Below are positions 1 to 7,548 of a stretch of DNA of 41,551 nt, one piece after another. Source of the stretch: Cupriavidus yeoncheonensis (GTDB taxonomy: Bacteria > Pseudomonadota > Gammaproteobacteria > Burkholderiales > Burkholderiaceae); assembly GCF_905397275.1 (NCBI RefSeq), contig NZ_CAJPUY010000039.1:1-41551 (forward strand), read 5' to 3'. Below the pieces are notes generated by a model. It was not told the DNA's origin. It ran no database searches and saw only the letters and a list, made by a program, of their open reading frames with translations. Made by a program: the position numbers and the translations under genes. How positions within the stretch are numbered: position 1 is the stretch's first letter; the number at the start of each line of letters is the position of its first letter.

Positions 1-118
1 AGCGCAGCCGCACGATCACCAGCGTCTGCTGCTGCATGGTGGCCATGGCCAGTTGGTGGGCCCGGATGGTGGGCAGGTCGACCAGGATGGCTTCGACCGA
101 GGTAATCGTGGTTGTCAT
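1..118 (-). CDS. catB: Muconate cycloisomerase CatB, N-terminal fragment cut by the window edge
   Basis: Only the first 39 codons are present. The start is the ATG whose complement is at 116-118. The N-terminus reads MTTTITSVEAILVDLPTIR, then a His-Gln-Leu-Ala-Met-Ala-Thr-Met run and three Gln residues, which fits the start of CatB-type muconate cycloisomerases. These enzymes of the enolase superfamily turn cis,cis-muconate into muconolactone with a divalent metal. The rest of the gene, with the catalytic lysines and metal ligands, lies outside the window. It is on the same strand as catR, 136 bp downstream of it, with its own CatR-like operator in the gap. Its place beside catR and catA supports the call; the fragment alone would be weak. 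Confidence 0.85.
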   Translation of the reverse strand, partial: MTTTITSVEAILVDLPTIRAHQLAMATMQQQTLVIVRLR

Positions 119-200
119 ACCTTCTCGATACAGTGAATGTCGTATGCGAGAGTATGGGAGCCGTATTTCCTGCTGTCCAAGACCGATGATGTCTCAACGC

Positions 201-215
201 ATACCCTCGAGGTAT
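201..215 (-). promoter_or_regulatory. CatR-type operator upstream of catB
   Basis: The 15 bases read ATAC-CCTCGAG-GTAT, an exact match to the ATAC-N7-GTAT pattern bound by CatM, BenM and CatR in the catechol and benzoate pathways. The site is 83 bp upstream of the catB start and 40 bp past the catR stop. Further ATAC elements (CCATAC, GCATAC on the minus strand) follow toward catB and could hold a weaker second subsite. Binding is inferred from motif and context. Confidence 0.75.
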
Positions 216-254
216 GGCTAAGAGTAAATGACTAACGGGTCGCGCACGGCGAGC

Positions 255-1178
255 TTACTCGTGGCCGGGCGGATTGTAGGACATGCCGAGTTCCTCGTAG
301 AGCTGGTAGATCATCGCCTGCATTTCGCGCAGGTCCTGCGATTCGTCGAGCATGCGCATGCTCATGATAATCGGCGACACCAGGCTCGGATCGTCGAGCT
401 CGACGTAGCTGACGTCGTCGCGCTTGAGACCGTACACGCTGCTGGGCACCACCGAGATTCCCTCCCCCATCGCCACGAGTCCGAGCGCGATCTGCAGCTC
501 GCGCACCTCATGCAGCCGGCGCGGTTTCAACGCGCGGTCATGGAAGGCGGCGAGCACCTGATCGGCAAAGCTGGGCCGCGGCGCCTTCGGGAAGATGATC
601 AGCGATTCGTCCACCAGTTCGTGCAGCGACAGCGTGGCGTGGCCGCTCGCGAGATGGTGGCCAAGCGGCAGGGCCACGATCATGCGCTCCTCGCGCAGCA
701 CCACGCGGCGCACGGCCGGGTCGTCGTGGCGGATGCGGCCGAAGCCCACGTCGATCCGCCCGTCCTTGAGCGCCTTGATCTGGTCCATGGTCGACATCTC
801 GTGCAGGCTCATCTCGATGTCGGGGTGTTCGGTGCGAAAGCGCCGGATGATCCGCGGCAGCATGCCGTACAGCGTGGAGCCGACAAAGCCCACCGACATC
901 TTGCGTTCGATCTTGGCCACGCGCCGCGTCATGGCCTCCAGCTCCGTGGTCTGCGCGAGCAGTTGCAGCGCATGGGTGTAGAAGAATCGGCCGGTGTCGG
1001 TCAGCCGCAGCGGACGCGTATTGCGCTCGAACAGCTGCACGCCAAGCAGCTCCTCCAGCTGCTGGATCTGGCGGCTCAGTGGCGGCTGCGCGATATGCAG
1101 CCGCTCGGCCGCGCGGGTGAAGTTGCGTTCCTCCGCCACGGCGACGAAGTAGCGTAGGTGCCTCAATTCAATGGTCAT
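255..1178 (-). CDS. catR: LysR-type regulator of catechol/benzoate catabolism (CatR/BenM-like)
   Basis: The protein has 307 residues, the normal LysR length. The N-terminal winged helix-turn-helix (about residues 1-60) has the LRHLRYFVAVAEERNFTRAA and QPPLSRQIQQLEE signatures typical of the CatR/BenM/CbnR branch. The effector domain, about 90-300, starts with the GFVGSTLYGMLP segment seen in that group. It is transcribed away from catA and ahead of catB, and should activate one or both with cis,cis-muconate as inducer. The start ATG (complement 1176-1178) lies inside a perfect ATAC-N7-GTAT site, so the protein probably represses its own gene. No benR-type AraC gene adjoins benABCD, so this protein may also govern ben. 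The family call is firm; the effector is inferred from relatives. Confidence 0.9.
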   Translation of the reverse strand: MTIELRHLRYFVAVAEERNFTRAAERLHIAQPPLSRQIQQLEELLGVQLFERNTRPLRLTDTGRFFYTHALQLLAQTTELEAMTRRVAKIERKMSVGFVGSTLYGMLPRIIRRFRTEHPDIEMSLHEMSTMDQIKALKDGRIDVGFGRIRHDDPAVRRVVLREERMIVALPLGHHLASGHATLSLHELVDESLIIFPKAPRPSFADQVLAAFHDRALKPRRLHEVRELQIALGLVAMGEGISVVPSSVYGLKRDDVSYVELDDPSLVSPIIMSMRMLDESQDLREMQAMIYQLYEELGMSYNPPGHE

Positions 1179-1191
1179 ACCCTGCAGGTAT
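1177..1191. promoter_or_regulatory. CatR primary operator overlapping the catR start
   Basis: The sequence is ATAC-CCTGCAG-GTAT, a second exact ATAC-N7-GTAT dyad. It overlaps the first two bases of the catR coding sequence and is 152 bp upstream of the catA ATG. In relatives, the perfect site of a divergent LysR promoter is the high-affinity anchor for activation and autorepression. The match is seen directly; the role is by analogy. Confidence 0.8.
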
Positions 1192-1225
1192 AAAAAAGAT
1201 ACTAAATCAGTGTTGGACGACCAAA

Positions 1226-1240
1226 ATACCCGTCAACTAT
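1226..1240 (+). promoter_or_regulatory. Weaker second CatR subsite over the catA promoter
   Basis: The bases read ATAC-CCGTCAA-CTAT, the CatR dyad with one changed base in the right half. Its centre is 49 bp from that of the perfect site. A possible -10 box TATGCT (1238-1243) overlaps its right edge, with a poor -35 candidate near 1213-1219. A perfect site followed by an imperfect one over the promoter is usual for LysR regulators that shift position with inducer. Confidence 0.55.
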
Positions 1241-1342
1241 GCTCCGTATCAAGTCGAACGGCAAGCCTTGATACCTCAAACGCATTATCTGACCGATCGT
1301 TCGACGCCATTGGATACAACGACAATTCCCCGGAGCAGACAC

Positions 1343-2266
1343 ATGACGCACGCTGAAATCGAAGCACTGGTAAAGCAATTCATCGTCGATACCGCCACGC
1401 AGGGCACCCCCGACCCGCGCGTCCAGCAAGTGGTGCTGCGCCTGACCACGGACCTGTTCAAGGCGATCGAGGACCTGGACCTGAGCCAGAGCGAAGTGTG
1501 GAAGGGCATCGAATACATGGCCGAAGCCGGCGCCAGCCAGGAACTCGGCCTGCTTGCGGCGGGCCTGGGTCTGGAACGCTTCCTGGATGTCCGTGCCGAC
1601 GAGGCCGACGCCAGGGCCGGTATCTCCGGCGGCACCCCGCGCACCATCGAAGGCCCGCTGTACGTGGCCGGCGCGCCGGAGAGCAAGGGCTTTGCCCGCC
1701 TGGACGACGGCAGCGAAGACGGCAAGGGCGAAGTGCTGTTCATGCAGGGGACTGTCTACGACGACGCCGGCAAGCCGCTGCCGGGCGCCAAGATTGAAGT
1801 CTGGCACGCCAACCTCCTGGGCAACTACTCGTTCTTCGACAAGACCCAGTCGCACTTCAACCTGCGCCGCACCATCACCACCGACGAGCAGGGCCGCTAC
1901 CAGTTCCGCAGCAACGTGCCGATGGGCTACGGCTGCCCGCCGCAAGGCACCACGCAGCGCGTGCTGGACCTGCTGGCCCGCCACGGCCGCCGCCCCGCGC
2001 ATATCCACTTCTTCGTGTCGGCGCCGGGCCACCGCAAGCTGACCACGCAGATCAACATCGACGGCGACGAGTACCTGTGGGACGACTTCGCCTTCGCCAG
2101 CCGTGAAGGCCTGGTGCCGGCCGTGACGCGCGTCAGCGACGCCGCGGCGCTGGACAAGCATGGCGTGGACAAGCCGTTCGCCTCGATCGACTTCGACTTC
2201 CGCCTGAACGCCGAGCGCGACCACGCACCGTCGGCCGAAGTCGAGCGCATCCGCGCCGCCGCCTGA
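1343..2266 (+). CDS. catA: Catechol 1,2-dioxygenase
   Basis: An intradiol ring-cleaving dioxygenase that converts catechol and O2 to cis,cis-muconate with Fe(III). At 307 residues it is close to the usual 305-311. The N-terminal dimerisation helices take up about the first 100 residues and the beta-sandwich catalytic domain follows. The iron ligands are in place: Tyr162 in GNYSFF, Tyr196 in PMGYGCPP, and His220 and His222 in RPAHIHFF. I chose the ATG at 1343 because CGGAG precedes it at 1331 and the family starts MTHxEIxxLV; an in-frame ATG at 1268 adds 25 non-homologous residues and overlaps the promoter. It leads the plus-strand catA-benABCD group, 87 bp before benA, so both probably share the CatR-controlled promoter. 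Confidence 0.97.
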   Translation: MTHAEIEALVKQFIVDTATQGTPDPRVQQVVLRLTTDLFKAIEDLDLSQSEVWKGIEYMAEAGASQELGLLAAGLGLERFLDVRADEADARAGISGGTPRTIEGPLYVAGAPESKGFARLDDGSEDGKGEVLFMQGTVYDDAGKPLPGAKIEVWHANLLGNYSFFDKTQSHFNLRRTITTDEQGRYQFRSNVPMGYGCPPQGTTQRVLDLLARHGRRPAHIHFFVSAPGHRKLTTQINIDGDEYLWDDFAFASREGLVPAVTRVSDAAALDKHGVDKPFASIDFDFRLNAERDHAPSAEVERIRAAA

Positions 2267-2291
2267 GTCTTACGCAGACCAGGACAGCACC

Positions 2292-2311
2292 ACCGGGGAC
2301 GGCCGCCCGGT
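2292..2311 (+). other. Hairpin in the catA-benA gap
   Basis: ACCGGG and CCCGGT form a 6-bp stem around an 8-base loop, 43 bp upstream of benA. A competing pairing, CCCGGT with the CGGGCC just after it, is also possible. There is no T-tract, so it does not look like an intrinsic terminator. It may affect message stability or the relative expression of catA and benA. Confidence 0.35.
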
Positions 2312-2353
2312 TCCAGAAACGGGCCGCAAGACACTGCACCAGGAGACGATTCC

Positions 2354-3778
2354 ATGATCCCCATCCATGTGGACAGGGGCGCGGCCCCCGCACGCCCGCG
2401 CCTGTCGCTCGACCAGTTCCTCGTCGAAAACCACGAGACCGGCGACCACCGCCTGCACCGTAGCGCCTTCACCGACGAAGCCCTGTTCGAACTCGAAATG
2501 CAGCACATCTTCGAGGGCAACTGGATCTACCTGGCGCATGAAAGCCAGATCCCGAACAACAACGACTACTACACCACCCACATGGGCCGCCAGCCCGTGG
2601 TGATCGCCCGCAACCGCCAGGGCGAACTGAACGCCTTCATCAATGCGTGCAGCCACCGCGGCGCCATGCTGTGCCGGCACAAGCGCGGCAACAAGGCCAC
2701 CTACACCTGCCCGTTCCACGGCTGGACCTTCAACAACAGCGGCAAGCTGCTCAAGGTGAAGGACCCCGAGGAAGCCGGCTATCCCGACTGCTTCAACAAG
2801 GAAGGCTCGCACGACCTGAAGAAGGTGGCGCGCTTCGAGAATTACCGCGGCTTCCTGTTCGGCAGCCTCAGTGACGACGTGCTGCCGCTCAAGGAATTCC
2901 TCGGCGAAGCCGCACGCATCATCGACATGATCGCCGACCAGTCGCCTGACGGCCTGGAAGTGCTGCGCGGCTCATCGACCTATACGTTCGAAGGTAACTG
3001 GAAGCTGCAGGCCGAGAACGGTGCCGACGGCTACCACGTCTCCGCCGTGCACTGGAACTACGCGGCCACCACGAACCACCGCAAGCAGCAGAACGAGCGC
3101 GAGGACAAGATCCGCGCCATGGACGCCGGCAAGTGGGGCAAGCAAGGCGGCGGCTTCTACGCGTTCGACCACGGCCACATGCTGCTGTGGACGCGCTGGG
3201 CCAACCCGGAAGACCGGCCCAACTTCAGCCGCCGCGCCGAGTTCGCGGAGCGCTGCGGCGAGGAAACCGCGGACTGGATGATCCAGAACTCGCGCAACCT
3301 GTGCCTGTACCCGAACGTGTACCTGATGGACCAGTTCGGCTCGCAGATCCGCCTGCTGCGTCCGCTGTCGGTCGACAAGACCGAAGTCACCATCTACTGC
3401 ATCGCGCCCAAGGGCGAACCCGACGACGCTCGCGCCCGCCGCATCCGCCAGTACGAAGACTTCTTCAACGTCAGCGGCATGGCCACGCCGGACGACCTGG
3501 AAGAGTTCCGCGCCTGCCAGCAAGGCTACAACGGCGGCGCGCTCGCATGGAACGACATGTGCCGCGGCGCCAAGCACTGGATCACCGGCCCCGACGAAGC
3601 CGCGCAGCGCATCGGCCTGAACCCGGTCATGAGCGGCGTGCGCACCGAGGATGAAGGCCTCTACACCGTGCAGCACCGCTACTGGCTGGACGTCATGAAG
3701 CGGGCCATGGCCGCGCAAAACGCGCAGGGCTCGCAGGAATCGCAGGAATCGCAAGGCTGCAACGGGAGCGCCGCATGA
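2354..3778 (+). CDS. benA: Benzoate 1,2-dioxygenase, alpha (large oxygenase) subunit
   Basis: The catalytic subunit of the ring-hydroxylating dioxygenase that makes 1,2-dihydroxycyclohexa-3,5-diene-1-carboxylate from benzoate, O2 and electrons from BenC. The Rieske [2Fe-2S] ligands are Cys99-His101 (CSHRG) and Cys119-His122 (CPFHGW). Two ligands of the mononuclear iron are His228 and His233 in GYHVSAVHW. It has 474 residues; the family is usually 450-465, the surplus being a C-terminal Ser/Gln/Glu-rich tail. The start at 2354 follows an AGGAG site. The stop overlaps the benB start by ATGA, so the two subunits are translationally coupled. Confidence 0.97.
   Translation: MIPIHVDRGAAPARPRLSLDQFLVENHETGDHRLHRSAFTDEALFELEMQHIFEGNWIYLAHESQIPNNNDYYTTHMGRQPVVIARNRQGELNAFINACSHRGAMLCRHKRGNKATYTCPFHGWTFNNSGKLLKVKDPEEAGYPDCFNKEGSHDLKKVARFENYRGFLFGSLSDDVLPLKEFLGEAARIIDMIADQSPDGLEVLRGSSTYTFEGNWKLQAENGADGYHVSAVHWNYAATTNHRKQQNEREDKIRAMDAGKWGKQGGGFYAFDHGHMLLWTRWANPEDRPNFSRRAEFAERCGEETADWMIQNSRNLCLYPNVYLMDQFGSQIRLLRPLSVDKTEVTIYCIAPKGEPDDARARRIRQYEDFFNVSGMATPDDLEEFRACQQGYNGGALAWNDMCRGAKHWITGPDEAAQRIGLNPVMSGVRTEDEGLYTVQHRYWLDVMKRAMAAQNAQGSQESQESQGCNGSAA
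3731..3756 (+). repeat. Short tandem repeat in the 3' end of benA
   Basis: The 9-base unit TCGCAGGAA occurs twice in a row, with a third, partly changed copy (TCGCAAGG) directly after. It encodes the Ser-Gln-Glu repeats of the BenA tail. Nine-base slippage keeps frame, so copy number can vary without breaking the gene. Confidence 0.7.
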
Positions 3779-4266
3779 GCACCATCGACATCGCCGCCGT
3801 CCAGGCGTTCCTGTACCGCGAAAGCCGCCTGCTCGACGACGAGGCGTGGGACGAGTGGCTGACCTGCTACCACCCCGAGGCGCAGTTCTGGATGCCGTGC
3901 TGGGACGATGACGGCCAGCTCATCACCGACCCGCAGCGCGAGATCTCGCTGATCTTCTACCCGAGCCGCCAGGGCCTGGAAGACCGCATCTTCCGCATCA
4001 AGACCGAGCGCTCGAGCGCCACGATCCCGGACACGCGCACGAGCCACAACCTCAGCAACGTCGAGATCATCGAGCGCGACGGCGACAAGCTGACCGTGCG
4101 TTTCAACTGGCACACGCTGGCGCACCGCTACCAGACCAATTACAGCTACTTCGGCATGTCGCGCTACGTGATCGACTTCGCCGGCGGGCAACCGCAGATC
4201 CGGGACAAGTACGTCGTGCTGAAGAACGACTACATCAACCAGGTCATCGACATCTATCACATCTGA
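3775..4266 (+). CDS. benB: Benzoate 1,2-dioxygenase, beta (small oxygenase) subunit
   Basis: At 163 residues it matches the small subunit of ring-hydroxylating dioxygenases, an SnoaL/NTF2-like fold that packs against BenA in an alpha3beta3 oxygenase. Recognisable segments are the FLYRESRLLDDEAWDEWL start, a RTSHNLSNVEI stretch and a C-terminal KYVVLKNDYINQVIDIYHI segment. It has no metal centre and mainly supports structure. The ATG overlaps the benA stop and benC starts 24 bp downstream, so all three are one transcription unit. Confidence 0.96.
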   Translation: MSTIDIAAVQAFLYRESRLLDDEAWDEWLTCYHPEAQFWMPCWDDDGQLITDPQREISLIFYPSRQGLEDRIFRIKTERSSATIPDTRTSHNLSNVEIIERDGDKLTVRFNWHTLAHRYQTNYSYFGMSRYVIDFAGGQPQIRDKYVVLKNDYINQVIDIYHI

Positions 4267-4290
4267 CTCACCGGGCTGGAGGACAAGGCC

Positions 4291-5310
4291 ATGGAACACA
4301 CGATCGCGCTGCAGTTCGAGGACGGCGTTACCCGCTTCATCACCTGCGGGGAAAACGAAACCCTCTCGGATGCCGCTTATCGCCAGAAGATCAACATCCC
4401 GCTGGATTGCCGCGACGGCGCCTGCGGCACCTGCCGCGGGATGTGCGAATCAGGCAGCTATGACCTGCCGGAATCCAGCTATATCGAAGACGCGCTGACC
4501 CCGGAAGAAGCGGCGCAGGGCTATGTGCTGGCCTGCCAGACGCGCCCGCGCTCGGACTGCGTGATCCGCGTGGCGGCATCGTCGACGGCGTGCAAGACCG
4601 GCGTGACCAAGTTCGAAGGTGCCATCGCCAGCGTCGACCGGCTCTCCGATTCCACCATCGGGTTCTCGATCGACCTGGACGATGCCGGCGCGCTGGACTT
4701 CCTGCCGGGGCAGTATGTCAACGTGGAGATTCCGGGCAGCGACGTGACGCGCTCCTACTCGTTCAGCTCCGCACCGGGCGCGACGCGCACCGGCTTCGTA
4801 GTGCGCAACGTGCCGGACGGCCGCATGAGCAGCTACCTGACCAAGGATGCGCAACCCGGCCAGCGCATCGCGTTCTCCGGCCCGTACGGCAGCTTCTATC
4901 TGCGGCCAGTGCAGCGCCCCGTGTTGCTGCTGGCCGGCGGCACCGGCATCGCCCCGTTCCTTTCGATGCTCGACGTGCTGTCCGCCAACGGAAATCCGCA
5001 CCCGGTGCGCATGGTCTATGGCGTCACCAACGACATCGACCTGGTCGAACTGCCGCGCATCGACGGCGCGGCACAGAACCTGTCGGGCTTCGAATACCGG
5101 ACCTGCGTCGCCAGCGCCGAAAGCGGGCACGCGCGCAAGGGCTACGTCACGCAGCACGTGGAGCCAGAATGGCTTAACAGTGGCGATGTCGACATCTACC
5201 TTTGCGGCCCGGTGGCCATGGTGGATGCGGTGCGCAACTGGCTCAAGGAAAGCGGCGTGGAACCGGCGGGGTTCTACTACGAAAAATTCTCGGCCAGCAG
5301 CGCGGCCTGA
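4291..5310 (+). CDS. benC: Benzoate 1,2-dioxygenase electron transfer component (NADH reductase)
   Basis: A 339-residue reductase that passes electrons from NADH through FAD and a plant-type [2Fe-2S] cluster to the BenAB oxygenase. The ferredoxin domain (about 1-95) has cluster ligands Cys40, Cys45, Cys48 and Cys82. The FAD domain follows with RSYSFSS at 154-160, and the NAD domain has GGTGIAPF at 216-223 and the terminal FYYEKF segment. Domain order and length match BenC. A GGAGG site lies just before the ATG. benD starts 5 bp after the stop. Confidence 0.97.
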   Translation: MEHTIALQFEDGVTRFITCGENETLSDAAYRQKINIPLDCRDGACGTCRGMCESGSYDLPESSYIEDALTPEEAAQGYVLACQTRPRSDCVIRVAASSTACKTGVTKFEGAIASVDRLSDSTIGFSIDLDDAGALDFLPGQYVNVEIPGSDVTRSYSFSSAPGATRTGFVVRNVPDGRMSSYLTKDAQPGQRIAFSGPYGSFYLRPVQRPVLLLAGGTGIAPFLSMLDVLSANGNPHPVRMVYGVTNDIDLVELPRIDGAAQNLSGFEYRTCVASAESGHARKGYVTQHVEPEWLNSGDVDIYLCGPVAMVDAVRNWLKESGVEPAGFYYEKFSASSAA

Positions 5311-5315
5311 CTGCC

Positions 5316-6101
5316 ATGACCAATCGCAAGCGTTTTGAAGAAAAAATCGTCCTGATCACCGGCGCCGCGCAAGGCATCGGCCGCGGCGTGGCGCTGCGCG
5401 CCGCGGCCGAAGGCGCCACGCTGGTGCTGGCGGACCGTTCGGAACTCGTCCACGAAGTGGTGGCCGAGATCAGTGCGCAGGACGGGCGCGCGACGGCCGT
5501 GATCGTGGACCTCGAAACCTATGCCGGCGCAAAGTCCATGGTCGACGCCGCGCTGTCGGCCCACGGCCGCGTGGACGTACTCGTCAACAATGTCGGCGGG
5601 ACGATCTGGGCCAAGCCTTTCCAGCACTATGAGGAAGACCAGATCGAAGCCGAGATCCGCCGTTCGCTGTTCCCGACGCTGTGGAGCTGCCGTGCGGTAC
5701 TGCCCGGCATGGTGGAACGCCGCCAGGGCGCGATCGTCAATGTGTCGTCAATCGCCACGCGCAGCATCTACCGCGTGCCGTACGCGGCGGCCAAGGGCGG
5801 CGTCAACGCGCTGACCGCCAGCCTGGCGTTCGAGCATGCAGGCGAAGGCATCCGCGTCAACGCGGTGGCCACCGGCGGCACGGAAGCCCCGCCGCGCCGC
5901 ATTCCGCGCAACACGGCCGAACCGACGCAGCAGGAAGCCGAGTGGTATCAGGGCATCGTTGACCAGACTATCGCCACGAGCCAGATGCATCGCTACGGCA
6001 CGATTGACGAGCAGGTTGGTGCGATCCTGTTCCTGGCTTCCGACGAGGCGTCGTACATCACCGGAACCGTGCTGCCCGTGGGCGGTGGAGATCAGGGATA
6101 G
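5316..6101 (+). CDS. benD: cis-Diol dehydrogenase for dihydroxycyclohexadiene carboxylate
   Basis: A short-chain dehydrogenase of 261 residues that oxidises and decarboxylates the benzoate cis-diol to catechol with NAD+. It shows the Rossmann TGAAQGIG motif at 15-22, NNVGG near 90, and the catalytic Ser and Tyr-x3-Lys in VNVSS and YAAAK. The start MTNRKRFEEK at 5316 lies 5 bp after the benC stop and matches BenD; an upstream in-frame start at 5202 would overlap benC by over 100 bases and adds unrelated residues. It is the last gene of the block and is followed by a terminator. Confidence 0.95.
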   Translation: MTNRKRFEEKIVLITGAAQGIGRGVALRAAAEGATLVLADRSELVHEVVAEISAQDGRATAVIVDLETYAGAKSMVDAALSAHGRVDVLVNNVGGTIWAKPFQHYEEDQIEAEIRRSLFPTLWSCRAVLPGMVERRQGAIVNVSSIATRSIYRVPYAAAKGGVNALTASLAFEHAGEGIRVNAVATGGTEAPPRRIPRNTAEPTQQEAEWYQGIVDQTIATSQMHRYGTIDEQVGAILFLASDEASYITGTVLPVGGGDQG

Positions 6102-6140
6102 ATCGCTTCGGCGCGGCAGCCAGGGGCCTACGAGCAAGAA

Positions 6141-6168
6141 AGCCGGCTCAAGCCGGCTCCTCTCTTTT
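6141..6168. terminator. Intrinsic terminator after benD, possibly bidirectional
   Basis: AGCCGGCT, CA, AGCCGGCT forms an 8-bp GC-rich hairpin (6141-6158) followed by CCTCTCTTTT on the plus strand. On the minus strand it is followed by TTTCTTG, so it may also end the converging PsiF-like gene. Confidence 0.75.
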
Positions 6169-6182
6169 GTGCGGGTACTGGG

Positions 6183-6524
6183 TTACTTGCCAGCGTCCGT
6201 CTCGCATTTCTTCATGAACGATGTTTTTGCAGCCCCAGCGAGCGGCTTGCCATCCTTCCCTACGGCCTTGGCTTCGCAAGCGGCAGACGCGCTGCCCTTG
6301 GATCCGGTTTCGCATTTCTTGACAAAGGAGGCCTTCGCCGCCCCGCTCAGCGGCTTGCCGTTCTTGTCGACCGCTTTCGCCTCGCAGTTCGATGCAGCGG
6401 GCTGAGCTTCTGCGGGGGTAGCTGGCTTGGCGGCAGCGCTCGGCGCAGCCTTTTGCGCATAAACACCGCCGCTTGCAAGCAACATTGCGACGGCGACGGC
6501 AGAAAGTCTTCTGATCACGGACAC
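6183..6524 (-). CDS. Secreted PsiF-repeat protein
   Basis: A 113-residue protein with a Sec signal peptide (about 1-23, ending GVYAQ) and an Ala/Pro-rich linker. Two tandem PsiF repeats follow, each about 26 residues: CEAKAVDKNGKPLSGAAK... and CEAKAVGKDGKPLAGAAK..., both ending FxKKCE. Each repeat has two Cys that probably form a disulfide in the periplasm. The family is named after the phosphate-starvation-inducible E. coli PsiF, whose biochemical role is unknown. A GGAGAG site precedes the ATG. It converges on benD and shows no link to benzoate catabolism. Family call firm, function unknown. Confidence 0.88.
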   Translation of the reverse strand: MSVIRRLSAVAVAMLLASGGVYAQKAAPSAAAKPATPAEAQPAASNCEAKAVDKNGKPLSGAAKASFVKKCETGSKGSASAACEAKAVGKDGKPLAGAAKTSFMKKCETDAGK

Positions 6525-6654
6525 TCTCCTGGAAAAGTGAGGCAGCTTGCCCCGCCGTTAGGAACGGCTGGGGAGATCGCATCGTTGACGTCCCCAGCCC
6601 TGTGTCCGATGCCGTCCTGCGAGAATTTCAGTTCTCTCGCCTCGGCACACAAAG

Positions 6655-6680
6655 AAGCCCTTCGCGTGAGAGAAGGGCTT
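6655..6680 (-). terminator. Intrinsic terminator of the cold-shock gene
   Basis: AAGCCCTTC (6655-6663) and GAAGGGCTT (6672-6680) form a perfect 9-bp stem with an 8-base loop. On the minus strand the stem is followed by CTTTGTGTG. It is 31 bp past the cold-shock gene stop and 130 bp upstream of the PsiF-like gene, separating the two. Confidence 0.75.
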
Positions 6681-6711
6681 TGCCGTCAGGGCTGCTCAGG
6701 TACGCAGGCGG

Positions 6712-6915
6712 CTATAGCTTTCGAATCTTTGACGCTTGCGGGCCTTTCTGGCCTTGCGTGACCTCGAACTCTACCTTCGCGCCTTCCTCCAGCGCCTTGA
6801 ATCCAGTGCCCTGGATTTCGCTGTGATGAGCAAACAAGTCCTTGCCGCCATCATCCGGCGTGATGAATCCGTAGCCCTTTTCGCTGTTGAACCACTTCAC
6901 AGTGCCAGTCGCCAT
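6712..6915 (-). CDS. Cold-shock domain protein (CspA family)
   Basis: A 67-residue OB-fold RNA/DNA-binding protein starting MATGTVKWFN, with RNP1 as KGYGFI and RNP2 as DLFAHHSEI. The second His in RNP2 stands where Phe is more common, as in several Burkholderiales paralogues. Such proteins melt RNA structure as chaperones. I set the start at MATGTVKW, the fixed N-terminus of the family; an in-frame start at 6981 would add 22 non-homologous residues. The 258 bases between it and the gene upstream have room for the long 5' leader often found on csp genes. Confidence 0.95.
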   Translation of the reverse strand: MATGTVKWFNSEKGYGFITPDDGGKDLFAHHSEIQGTGFKALEEGAKVEFEVTQGQKGPQASKIRKL

Positions 6916-7173
6916 CTCGTCCTCAACATTTGGTGTGCACAGATCGTGCTGGGACTTCCTGCGTCCCTGGATTTGTCGCAACGCTCAGGCATTGCCTGCT
7001 GCCGCATGAGGTCGCGAACCTCCAGCATAGCCAAAGAGGTGTGCAGATGCCAAGCTTTCGGCATCTCGGACAGATTACCTTTCAACCAATGGCGATGTAT
7101 GGGGCAAATACCTAGATCGTCCGGACGGGAAGTGCGAAGGCTGCCGAAATCAGGTGACTGCAATGAGTCGAGC

Positions 7174-7548
7174 TTACCCGGGCCAAACGGTATCGGCGCC
7201 CCGCAGCAGATGCCCGGCCAGTATGTAGTCGCCAAGCCTCATGGCTTTCGCTTCCAGGGCTGCCAGTTCGTCGGGAGTCAACTCGCTCAACTCGAACTGG
7301 CAATAAAGATTGCGCTGACGGAACGTCAGCTTGGGGCGCTTCAAGCCGGCAGCAAGTGCCGCCGGCGACCTGACGGCAATACTCTCATGGCCGCGGTACG
7401 CTACGCGGACGCCAGACTTCTCGCCCAGGTGACTGAGTTCGGAAGCGTCTTGCCAACCAGTCTCGTAGTCGAGATCGACAAGTCCAACACCCGCCGCTTC
7501 GAGAAGTCTGATGGCCTCCCCCTTGGTTCCAGCCCGTGCCGTCGTCAT
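7174..7548 (-). CDS. Unrecognised 124-residue protein
   Basis: I do not recognise this protein. It begins MTTARAGTKGEAIRLLEAAG, after a GGGGGACAG ribosome-binding site. The sequence is soluble and mixed, with a region rich in Glu, Leu and Ala near 88-108 (SELTPDELAALEAKAMRLGD) that looks helical. No signal peptide, membrane segment or metal motif is visible. It is on the same strand as the cold-shock gene, 258 bp upstream. Good start context and ordinary codon use support a real gene; function is unknown. Confidence 0.6.
   Translation of the reverse strand: MTTARAGTKGEAIRLLEAAGVGLVDLDYETGWQDASELSHLGEKSGVRVAYRGHESIAVRSPAALAAGLKRPKLTFRQRNLYCQFELSELTPDELAALEAKAMRLGDYILAGHLLRGADTVWPG

Noticed and set aside
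228..1157. Long plus-strand open frame of 309 codons opposite catR
   Set aside because: It is rich in His, Arg and Gln, has no family signature and exactly mirrors catR; a typical antisense frame in high-GC DNA.
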